A stretch of 64,000 nt of DNA, from the NCBI GenBank assembly GCA_963555705.1, contig OY743174.1:26787608-26851607 (forward strand). Reading direction: 5' to 3'. Each line of letters opens with the position of its first letter. Position 1 is the stretch's first letter. Below, piece by piece: positions 11,701-20,919 of this stretch. The position numbers and the translations under genes were made by a program. The DNA is from Ligustrum vulgare. Taxonomy: Eukaryota > Streptophyta > Magnoliopsida > Lamiales > Oleaceae. The notes below the pieces were generated by a model that did not search any database, was not told the origin of the DNA, and was given only the letters and a program-made list of their open reading frames with translations.

Positions 11701-12324
11701 AACAGTGTGCAATCATTTATTTCGTGTCTTGCGGATTAGTGAAATTGGCAGTATCTTTCCTGATTGAGATTTAATGAGCTGGCCTTCAAGGGAGGAGGTT
11801 TCCTTAGGATGTCTTTATCCTTTCCAAATTATCCTTTATTTGGAAAAACACATTTTCCATGGAGGTATTCAGCAAGGTATATTCCTTGAACCTTTCTGGT
11901 TAAGGCCTAGGTCTATTTTTTCTTTCCTTTTTCTGTTCTGGAGTTTTGTCTTTTCTTTAGGGCTCATCCTATTCCTTTGATATTTTGGCTTCCGTACTTT
12001 CGTCATATGTTACATCTTTAGCATTGATGTATTTCTCAACTTGGCTTAAGAAGTCATGCAGGATGTTGGGCCATCCCCATGCACGGACTACCAAAAGCAT
12101 GTCTTTGGCCGGAGCCCAGATAAAGCAACCATTAGTGCAGCATCGTTAGATACTTTCTCATTTCCACTTTTTTGTTTGTTAAATCTTTCAAGGTAGCTTT
12201 TAAAGATTCAATCGAACCTTCTTTGATGGATACAAGGCATTCTTTTCGAGCCGTCCTCATCCTAGCCCCCATGAATTGACCGAGGAAGGTTTTAGCAGGA
12301 CCATCCCAGTTTTTAACGAATTCG
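11701..12324 (-). pseudogene. C-terminal part of Tat gag
   Basis: The minus strand near 12,190-12,320 reads KNWDGPAKTFLGQFMGARM and RTARKECLVSIKEGSIESLK, matching the second half of the Tat gag core. The first half lies beyond the CACTA insertion at 19,783-20,640, and the two halves join sensibly. From about 12,130 down to 11,700 the frame is degraded. Gag would form the virus-like particle. Confidence 0.75.
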
Positions 12325-12329
12325 TAAAA

Positions 12330-12500
12330 GACAATATGCGTTGGTTGTGGAAGTGACGCATTTGGCACAAACATACATGGTAAAGGGAATATTCGTCGAT
12401 TGTTTTTAGACGCAAAAAGTATTACTATATGCATTGGTTGAATAAAAGCCGACGCATATAGTGAATAGAATATGCGTCAGTTGTACTATTCTACTTTTTT
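12330..12500. repeat. Left sub-terminal repeats of the CACTA element
   Basis: Units such as TATGCGTTGGTTG (12,335), CCGACGCATATAG (12,450) and TATGCGTCAGTTG (12,470) occur in both orientations. They match the units at the other end of the element and are the usual transposase-binding region of CACTA transposons. Confidence 0.65.
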
Positions 12501-12689
12501 TTTTCAAAAATCCTGTTTAATTATTATTTTATATTCTATCACATCGTCAAATGTAATTATCAACAACCAACAAATAATCAACATAAATACATAATAAAAT
12601 TATATAAGTCAATTTACATTAATATTAATGATAGTTATTACAAATGTTCACATATATATTAACATAAAAATGAAAATTTACGTACAAGA

Positions 12690-12786
<97 letters not shown>

Positions 12787-13139
12787 AATTATTCAAGAAT
12801 TTGTAGTCGCTTTTAAATTGACATACCGCAATTTGTTTCCAATTTACATTACCTATACTCCTCTTGCGACCATATATCCAGAATGTTTTAAGAACCCTAA
12901 AATCTCAAGAAATATGAATGATTATAACATTTATACAGAAATTTTGAAAGAATCTCCGTTATAAATTGAACATAACCAACCTGTAGAGAGACCGTGACAT
13001 TAAAAACTATCTTAACTTATCAATAACCACAACACAAACACATCAATTTCACCTCAAACTCGATAACAATTATTCTATGGAAACTATCTAAGCTTTTCCA
13101 CCACATACTAAATAAAAAAACATGATCAAGGAAATATAT
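12501..13139. repeat. AT-rich CACTA interior with (TA)n(GA)n microsatellite and shared 55-nt motif
   Basis: An uninterrupted (TA)n tract (about 12,692-12,746) runs straight into a (GA)n tract (12,747-12,784). At 12,938-12,991 there is one copy of the shared motif described in the findings (minus-strand sense CTCTACAGGTTGGTTATG onward). Long open frames through the microsatellite are artefacts of its composition. Confidence 0.7.
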
Positions 13140-15271
13140 AAATACTTACGTATTCAATGATGGTCTGATTTGTATTTTACGCTTATTTGACCCTGCTGAA
13201 TCCAACAAGTACATAATATTTGATTGCGAAAAGATCATAAGCAACATCCAATGATTCCTACGTATTATGAACGTATAAATACAACTTTAAATGACAAATG
13301 ATTCGAGCTAAGTAAAAAAGAATGAATATTAATAGTCTTACTCTTGAAAGTACGGTACGAGAATGTATTACTTGGATTGCAAGCTCTGCATGGTTTTACC
13401 ATATACGTAATGACGCTGTCAAGATTATTTTTAACCTTAATTGACGCAATTTGTGACAGACACATAAATCCAACCGACTTGACACCGACTTAACGTTGCA
13501 TCGTCAACAAGCGGAGGTCACCGGGTAGATGACATTTCAGTACTTTAGGCCTTTTTTTGTTTGTTGACTTTTGTTGCCTTTTTCAGTAACTTTCCTGCAA
13601 TTAGAAAATTGTTATCATCATAACCGTCTCATATAAATATCAAAGTAAACAATTTTTAAAGAAACTTTTATATAACTAAAAGGTATTACCTCTCCTAACA
13701 TAACCAGATGTTGAGGCCATTTATTGAAGCTTCCCCCACCGTGATGTGATATTGAGATGGCACTAGAACACGATATGCTTCTGCACCACGTACAACGTCA
13801 TCAACCGTCACTTTAACATGATCGGTCAAGAGTGGTTGATGGTACACCACAGTTTCAGGTCCAGACGGGAACACCATCCCTCCTGCTCCTATATGAAGCT
13901 CATTATCACAACTTATGGCTAGACCGAAAGGTATTAGTTTCTATTATTCAACATGATTGAAAATCATCTTTAGACCGTATAGTTGAAATCAGTTTAAAAT
14001 AATATTCTACACGTTCAAATAATTTAATTCACATTTGATACTTGAAGCCCATCATATGGATTTGGATCAACAGAGTGGCAACTGCTACGAGTTGGTCGTG
14101 GGGGAGTCAGAGTTATGTCCACATCGGCATCAAGATTGAGGACAATGTGCCGAAGGATAGAATCATATTTTTGTTGCATACTGTCCAACTTATTTTGCCA
14201 CTCCAACCTGACTCGATTGGTCTCCCTCGTGATCATATCTTTAACAGCATCTACCAACACAACCCCACTCGATCGTCTGCTAGAACTGTCGGGCTTGCCA
14301 TATACATCTCTGATCGTAACATAGACACCATAACCCCTTACCCGTCCAGGATGCTCCTCCTTCCTGAGGGCTTCAGATAAGAAATCATGGTGTCTATTTG
14401 GGACAAATATCCTTTAAGTGGCTTCCTCCCCTTTTTCAATCTATTCCAAAAGAAAGAAAGTGAGAATTTAATATAAGTAAACTTCAGTAAATTTTAATTC
14501 ATAATATGAAAAAATGGGAGGCTATACTTACAGTTTTTTCATACACCTCCCTCGTTTTCTCGTGGGGTATGTAATAGGTTACATCGTCTTTCTTCTTGGA
14601 TCTTGCTCTATCCCAATCTAAATTACGATCTTGGCTTAACATGGACGAGCTAATTGACCCACAAGAAGACGCAAAAGATGAATAAGAATTGTGACATTAT
14701 ACAGACCTTGAAAATCTCAGTCTCATGTTTTTTTTTTGAATTTTTTCCATTGGTCCTCTGTCAAGAAATCATATAGCTGAGTAGGTGATGTATATTTTGG
14801 GTGCTCCTTGTTGATGAAATCACACACCAACCTTTTTTTGAACTCTTTCCAACACAAACCTGCAACTCCCAAAATAGTTTTTTTTCATTTTGTCATCGAG
14901 TATGTTGAACTTCTTCTAAAATACAACAATAATATGCAATGTTATTTCAAAAAGATTAATTACTAATTAACTATACACACACACACACATATATGTGATA
15001 CCTTTATATCTTCCCAAATCATGTTCTTAAGGCCTTGATCAACTTGGTGCCAGTCACTGATATTTATATCAACTTGAATACAGACCAAAAACCCAAGATA
15101 AGACTTGAATTTCTTCTTATATGGTCTGATCGGTCTATTGTGCTCATCAAATTCAATGACTTTCACTTGCTGCATGTTCTTCTTCATATTTTTGCAAGTT
15201 GTTGACCCTCTAGTCTTTTTCTTTTGGCTAATGGACTAATTGTGATCAGATGAACTTGAAGAACTAGCCAT
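13140..15271 (-). pseudogene. CACTA second gene: plant transposase (Ptta/En-Spm) with Ulp1-like peptidase tail
   Basis: A start Met at 15,271 is followed by a Ser-rich leader and a stop. Then come KKFKSYLGFLVCIQVDINIS and IWEDIK (14,963-15,187), the Transposase_24 signature. After an intron-like gap, FNILDDKMKK and EHPKYTSPTQLYDFL follow (about 14,740-14,920), then YGVYVTIRDV and the segment VKDMITRETNRVRLEWQ (14,024-14,380). The block VVYHQPLLTDHVKVTVDDVV (13,695-13,877) resembles the domain that follows in this family (DUF8039). Near 13,150-13,270 the phrases NHWMLLMIFSQ and IMYLLDSAGSNKRK look like the catalytic His and Asp regions of a C48/Ulp1-type cysteine peptidase, often present in CACTA elements. 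Several stops break the gene. Confidence 0.7.
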
Positions 15272-15383
15272 GACTTTGAAGGTTACTATTCAACGTACCT
15301 ACATGTATAACAACACAAAAAAATATATGTAGCATATTAATTAGTGTTACCAAAATCAAAAAAGAATATTTTCAATGAATAAA

Positions 15384-15386
<3 letters not shown>

Positions 15387-15461
<75 letters not shown>
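15387..15461. repeat. (AT)n microsatellite between the two CACTA genes
   Basis: About 75 bp of uninterrupted AT dinucleotide repeat lies between the decayed 3' end of the TNP2 fragment and the start of the second gene. Confidence 0.9.
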
Positions 15462-15463
<2 letters not shown>

Positions 15464-15489
15464 CACAGTTATAAGAATGTAAATGACCT

Positions 15490-16389
15490 CACACAAAATA
15501 ATCACGAACGATGGTCAATCCACATGTTCTTAGCATCATTTTCATTAGCAAACAAGCGTTTAAATCTTGGTATTACAGGTAGGTATCATAACACCTTTTC
15601 CGAAGAGCCTTTCTTATCCTCACAATCAACATTTCCGTGCTTTCGCTTATACCTCGATGCCCCACACTTTGGACACAGATGCAAGTCCTTATACTCATTC
15701 TGATACAATACACGATCATTTGGACATGCATGTATCCTCTCGATCTCCATACTCATGGGGCACAACATTTTCTTTGTCTCATAAATTGAACTAGGAAGCT
15801 CATTATCCTCCGGAAGCATCTCTCGTAAAATTTCCAATAATGCTGTGAAACTCCTATCACTCCACCTATTCCTTGCTTTCAAGTTATACAATTTGAACAC
15901 AGCAGACAATTTTGTGAATTTATTACAACCAGAAAATAAAGGCTTTTCAGAATCATTGAATAGGTTATCGAATATATGAGGCTTTTCAATGAAATCTTCT
16001 TGTAAATCACGCATCATTTCATCTATCTGATCATTACCCACATCATTCTCATCATTCTCAACATTAATCTCATCATTATTGCTCAAACCCTCATTCTCAC
16101 ATGTGTTCGTCCTAGGAAGTATACTCTCACCATGTCATGTCCATCGTGTATAACCCTCCTTAAACCCACGACGAATCAAATGGCTCTTCACCTGCTCAGA
16201 ACTACGAAACTTTCTCAAATTCTTACAATCACAACAAGGACATAAAATCATTTCTTCCCCTTTCTTTATTTTATTTTCCTCAGCGCATTTCATAAATTCT
16301 TCAACTTCTTTCACATAATCTTGTGTACTACGTCTCCCATACATCCAACTCCGATCCATATCTAACGACATATATATCAAGATATTCAC
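15490..16389 (-). pseudogene. CACTA TNP2-type transposase, N-terminal part
   Basis: The first Met-containing segment (16,135-16,389) carries the transposase-associated zinc-binding domain: MDRSWMYGRRS, then ILCPCCDCKNLR and SHLIRRGFKEGYTRWT. One in-frame TGA (16,135-16,137) interrupts it. The same frame then continues through 16,086-15,586 with LYNLKARNRWSDRSF, LREMLPEDNELPSSIYETKK and LHLCPKCGASRYKR, all typical of the TNP2 N-terminus. After another stop it reads YLPVIPRFKRLFAN (about 15,500-15,580) and then ends. The DDE catalytic half is absent, so the copy cannot transpose itself. Confidence 0.85.
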
Positions 16390-16800
16390 AATGTATTAAA
16401 AGGAATTAAATCACCTTAAATTATAAATTTTATTTTTTATTTATAAAATTCTACAAAAATTTCGGCAGAATCTCTCCTATATATTGGACTTAGCCAACCT
16501 GTAGGGGGAATCAAAATGTCACAATAACACCAAAAAATTCAACCTCAACATATCCAAAACTCAAACACAACTTTAGTCAAACTTCAACATCATCAACTAC
16601 TCCAAAATTAATCCAACGTCAACTCTCAACATCAAATGTCTATAATCAATTGTATATTCTATAAAAAAAAAAAAATAACATTCTAAATTTCATTAAAACT
16701 CCAACAATTCAAAAATTGTAATCTACTAACTCAAAATCAACAATCTAAAATTAATATTCAAACTAAACTAATAAAAAGTTCATTTAAATCAATTAACATT

Positions 16801-16831
<31 letters not shown>

Positions 16832-16853
16832 AATACATACTAAATACACACAC

Positions 16854-16895
<42 letters not shown>
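16390..16895. repeat. TNP2 upstream region with shared 55-nt motif and microsatellites
   Basis: There is no gene here. A second copy of the shared motif lies at 16,450-16,506 (minus-strand sense CCCTACAGGTTGGCTAAG onward). An (AC)n tract at 16,802-16,823 and a (TA)n tract at 16,859-16,897 lead up to the LTR-like insertion. Confidence 0.6.
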
Positions 16896-16900
<5 letters not shown>

Positions 16901-17486
16901 AGACCGCTTTTCATTTTACGTGCAATTTTAAATTTCACGTAATATTCTTGTGAATGTTATTATAAATTATAAATTTATGATCTTTAATGTCTATAATTGG
17001 AATTATTTTTGCAATGGAAGGACTTGGACGCCGTCTCGATCAATGTACCAATTTGAAAGTTTAAAAAATTGATTACGCGCAAATATTTTTGTGATTATTT
17101 GTTCTATTGCTTGAGCATGCTAATTTCTATTTTTATTTTATTAAATTGAAACTTGGGGGAAAATTTAGTGGCATTTGAAAAATAAATGGAACTTAGGGGA
17201 TTAGTTATGCAAGGGAGGAGATTTGAGGGACCAATTCGTAAATTTCAAAAAGATTAAATCTTAACCCTAACCTAAATTAACCCCACTCTCGGTCTCTCTC
17301 TTCATTCCCGTCTCTCCCTCTCTTCGCGTCCCCTGCCTCTCGCTCTCTCTCGGTCTTGTGTCTCTCTCTCAGCTCACGCACGCTCGCCGTTGAAAACACC
17401 GCAGCGCCACCACCATGGTGAGACCCCTTTTTCCCCTCCCTCTCGAAGGCAGATGCTCAAGCTCCTCACACCCGCGGACTGCACAC

Positions 17487-17519
<33 letters not shown>

Positions 17520-19480
17520 GAAAACATGTATATAATGATGTGTGTGTATCTATATATTATACATATATGTGATTTTTACATTGGGGGATAGGTATATATA
17601 TATGTTTGATATGTTTTAGATTTCCAAACTGCGAAAACTAATTTCAGATATTTTTTGTCACTTAATTTATTAATGGCTTAGTTAAATGTTTGGACAAAGT
17701 TTGAGGTGTATAATGTGCATTTTCAGATTTCAAATTTATTGAAATTTAGTTTACTGTTGAGTTATATATATATATATATATATATAGATTTCTTATGTGG
17801 AAAGGGTAGATGTGAATACATAAATAACATGCTAATGTATATACATTTCCTAGAATTTAGAAATAATAGAAATTATGTTTTGGTTGGTTTTAGTTTTATA
17901 AGGGAGTTTAATGGTAAGTTCAGATTTCTCATGCAACATAGAGATTTAAAATTTAATGATCTTATGAATTGGAAACATGATAGACATTTTTCTGGTTTTG
18001 TGTGCTTTAATCTAAACGGAAAGTCACATTAGGTTAAATTGAAGTTTAAACTTTGGTTAGGAGTATTGTTAGTTTTAAAAGGATAGTAATTGTGTTTTGA
18101 ACTAAAATTTTATTGTTAGTAACTAATATGGTATGTTGACTTAGCTTAAATTCCGTTTGAGTTGAATTACAAATCAAATAGAAGTGCTCATCTCCGTTGG
18201 GATTTGGTTAGCATTAAAAAGAATTTCAAATGTGTTTCGAGTTAAAAGTATATTTTATTTAATGAATGGATATAAATTAGGATTATTGGAAACATTGACG
18301 TGACTGGAATCTAATACTCTTCCACTTGCAAGTCAAGATAACGTTAAATACTAAGGATGTCAGGTAAGTAAACTTCCCCCTATTTTTATTAAAGTTGAGT
18401 GCAAATGTGTAAATGACTGTTTTGCAACTTGCTTTGACGAATTTCGTTTACTTGATGAAAGTATATGTTATTAAGAAGAATGTTCGAGCATGTACGTTAT
18501 CATGTCATTGCATCATCAAGCATACATTGGCATCGAAATTTGGGAAGTCAAATGTTTTTAAGTGAAAGAAATGTGTCAAGATGCAAGTTTGTTCAAAAAT
18601 TATGTATCCCAAGATTTTTTAGAAAGAATGGGTGTACTTCTATGCCATGAAAGGTGTGAGTGGGAAATGGGGCGCGAGGGACCTGGTGTACTCGAATTAA
18701 ACCGCTGTTGTAGTGGTGAATATTAAACCGCTTTGCGGTGATGATTGCTAAACCGCTTGGCGGTGGCAAATATTAAACCGTTTTGCGGTGACGATTGCTA
18801 AACCGCTTGGCGGTGGCAAATATTAAACCGTTTTACGGTGACAATTGCTAAACCGGATGGCGGTGGAAAATATTAAATCGCTTTGCGGTGACGATTGCTA
18901 AACCGATTGGCAGTGGCAAATATTAAACCGCTTTGTGGTGACGATTGCTAAACCGATTGGCGGTGGCAAATTTTAAACTGCTATGCGGTGGAAAAGTGAT
19001 AACCTGGTTCCAAATAAAGAAAATTGCCCACTGCATTCTGATTGGCTAGAAGATACACTAAGTGAGCTCGCGATGGTATGAAGTAAAAGTTTTGAAATGT
19101 TTAAGTGAAAGTTGAAAAGTTAGAAAGTTCTGAAAAGTTAAAGTAAATGGGATACATATTTCGAAATGTTTAAAGCATATCATGTCATGAGCATGCATCA
19201 CGTGCATAAAGTTTACTTACTAAGCTTTAGCTTACCCCAATCCCTCCCCCATATTTCAGGTGATGAAAGTTAGATGATTAAAGGAGAGCACTTGGCGGCA
19301 GGCTTAGGCAGTACCAGACTTGAATTATTTAAAATTGAATTTAATGATTTAATTTAAGTTCTCATTGGTTAAATCTTTCTTCGTTTATTCCTTAAACTAT
19401 TCTTCTAAATTTAACTTTAAGTTATTATATTTCTAGTATCATTTATATCAAGTAATGGAGTGAAAATGAGGGTTCCCACT
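16896..19480 (+). mobile_element. LTR-like insertion inside the CACTA element (chromovirus type suspected)
   Basis: Starting TGTAAGACCGC after the TA tract, this 2.6 kb stretch has no gene but has the parts expected of a long LTR. These are a pyrimidine-rich (CTCT)n region with an ATG (17,281-17,440), a hairpin minisatellite (18,695-18,995), and a block TTACTTACTAAGCTTTAGC...CAGGTGATGAAAG (19,215-19,290), a layout I associate with plant chromovirus LTRs. The block from 19,255 (GGTGATGAAAGTTAGATGAT) recurs at 49,374, so it belongs to a repeated family. Borders are uncertain and I did not find a convincing target duplication. Confidence 0.45.
18695..18995. repeat. Minisatellite of alternating mini-hairpins (AAACCGC-TTTG-GCGGTG)
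   Basis: About six copies of a unit near 50 bp. Each unit contains two half-units, one around AAACCGCTTTGCGGTGACG and one around AAACCGCTTGGCGGTGGC. Every half-unit is a small inverted repeat (CCGC...GCGG), so the array could fold as a row of about a dozen short hairpins. Divergence between copies is about 5-10 percent. Confidence 0.85.
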
Positions 19481-19499
19481 GCTGTTTTGTTGAAAAAGA

Positions 19500-19780
19500 C
19501 AACAAGTAAATGCGTCGGTTCCACTTTAGGAACCGACGCATATATTCAATTTAATTATATGTGACGGTTCAGATGCGAGAACCGATGCATACACATGTAT
19601 TTTCTGCTTCGGTTTTTGCGTCAGAACCGACGCATTTTGGTAATCATAATTACTTGCGTCGGTTCATATTAACAACCAACGCATAATGTTCAATCATATT
19701 TACAAAATTGCCGCCACCATTTTTATATGCTTCGGTTTTCCCAAAAGCTATGCAAATTACTTATTTTTTCAGATTAATTT
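19500..19780. repeat. Right sub-terminal repeats of the CACTA element
   Basis: Units such as ATGCGTCGGTTCC, GGAACCGACGCAT (19,510-19,545), CAGAACCGACGCAT (19,620) and TTGCGTCGGTTC (19,652) occur in both orientations, matching the left end at 12.3-12.5 kb. Confidence 0.75.
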
Positions 19781-19782
19781 GT

Positions 19783-20640
19783 ACTAGCTTTAGGGGAGTA
19801 GTCTGAACCACTGTTGAGTTCGGTCGCCAGATGTTAGGGGGAAAGCTTTGCATAAAATCGCGTCGGTTGCCCCTCGAAACCCCATCCAAGAAGTGTACTT
19901 GTAGATATGTCTTGTAGGGTCGGTGTTTCCTTCATATCCTGTAAGTACGGGCATTTTGAACTTCTCCAGTAGCGTTTCAGCCAAAACTTCTTTAGAAAAA
20001 GGGGATGAAGCATTATTGACTCCTTGTGTAGAACTTTTGTTTTTAGATTCGAATTCCAAAATTTATTGTATCAGCACCTCTATTCCGTCCTTTTTTTGGA
20101 GAGGTGTCTTTTCTCCATCCTGCAAAGGCTCCATTCTTATGATAGTGGTTTTTGGAGGTTGTTGACTTGGTTCGACTAAACTATCAAACACACTTCCTCC
20201 TTTTTGTTAGTGCAAGGACATTTTGGCGAGATCTTTCTTTTCCCTCGTGTCTCTTTCAAGGAATCTCCATCAAATCTTAGAGCTCTCCTTATATGTTGTG
20301 CACTTCGCAACAGAGATTTACTTCAAATTTAGTTCTTACGGGAAGAACCATTTTCTGGTTCTACTCTAGACTAGCTAACTCATTTGCAAAATGATCCAAT
20401 CTATCCATAATTATATCACCACGAGGGTCTTTCAATTCCTTGGAACTTTCTCCTTTTCAAAAATGTGGGGGATTTCAACTTCATGGCTTCTAATTCTGGG
20501 GTTACTAGAATGTTGACTCATTTTTGTGGTATTTTAGTTGTAAGAAAATCGTTGGGAAAAGGCTTTTTGGAGGTTTTGAAGAATATGATATTTTGTTGGA
20601 TAATGGAGAACCTCATTTCTTAGGGGGAGGCCCTTCTTTT
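19783..20640 (-). pseudogene. N-terminal part of Tat gag
   Basis: The minus strand 20,059-19,790 reads ETLLEKFKMPVLTGYEGNTD, then HIYKYTSWMGFRGATDAILC and KAFPLTSGDRTQQWFRLLP, the standard retrotransposon Gag core. The next residues would be the FLGQFMGAR block, which is found at 12.2 kb on the other side of the CACTA insertion. The upstream part (20,060-20,640) is a leader with recognisable but frameshifted coding. It lies directly downstream of the primer site and 5' LTR end. Confidence 0.8.
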
Positions 20641-20650
20641 AGCGGCAAAC
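20636..20650 (-). promoter_or_regulatory. Degenerate primer-binding site of the Tat element
   Basis: Next to the LTR end at 20,651 the minus strand reads GTTTGCCGCT, one change from the TTTGGCGC start of the primer site of the related element at 48.1 kb. The remainder (AAAAGAAGG) no longer matches that sequence. Confidence 0.5.
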
Positions 20651-20902
20651 TGTTGACATCAGAAATTGCGTTTGATAAGTAGCAATTTCCTGATCAACTT
20701 AGGTCGGTAATTTGGTTTTATGTGACGACTTTTAAGTAACAAGAAACAAGGGAGTAATTGTTTGTGTTTTTGGAAGTATAATAACAACGTTTTTATTCCC
20801 AAGTTTTGCATGCATTACAATAATCTAAATCCTTCTATTTATAGAGGATTTTTAGGGTTTATTGTGGCTAAATATAGATATTTTCACATTAATATATAAT
20901 GT
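20651..20902 (-). mobile_element. Tat 5' LTR, inner half
   Basis: It starts TGTTGACATC on the plus strand at 20,651 and runs parallel to 1,009-1,240 with scattered differences, including the TATA-like CTATTTATAGAGG (20,838-20,855). Homology stops near 20,902, where the copia/non-autonomous element block begins. The other half is at 37,024-37,466. Confidence 0.75.
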
Positions 20903-20919
20903 TGTAAAACTACCGAGAT
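20903..20919 (-). mobile_element. Possible 17-bp remnant of the copia 3' LTR
   Basis: TGTAAAACTACCGAGAT resembles the copia LTR edge at 36,887 (15 of 19 positions match when the next two bases are included). This would place the young non-autonomous element inside the copia 3' LTR. The short length makes this tentative. Confidence 0.3.

Larger units (their letters stand above)
12325..19782 (-). mobile_element. CACTA (En/Spm) DNA transposon, inserted in Tat gag
   Basis: The element holds a TNP2-type transposase N-terminus (15,490-16,389) and a second gene of the plant Ptta/En-Spm family (13,140-15,271), both on the minus strand. Its ends carry sub-terminal arrays of TGCGTCGG-type units (12,330-12,500 and 19,500-19,780), as is typical of CACTA elements. 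The Tat gag frame stops at about 19,783 and resumes at about 12,324, which gives the borders to within roughly 30 bp. The terminal CACTA bases themselves are not clearly preserved. The main catalytic part of TNP2 is missing, and an LTR-like insertion lies upstream of TNP2. Confidence 0.8.

Noticed and set aside
12628..12816. Open frame through the (TA)n(GA)n tract
   Set aside because: The frame is made of Ile-Tyr and Arg-Glu repeats from the microsatellite; it is not a gene.
12325..19782. Exact CACTA termini and 3-bp duplication
   Set aside because: I could not find convincing CACTA/TAGTG ends. The borders given rest on the interrupted gag frame and the sub-terminal repeats.
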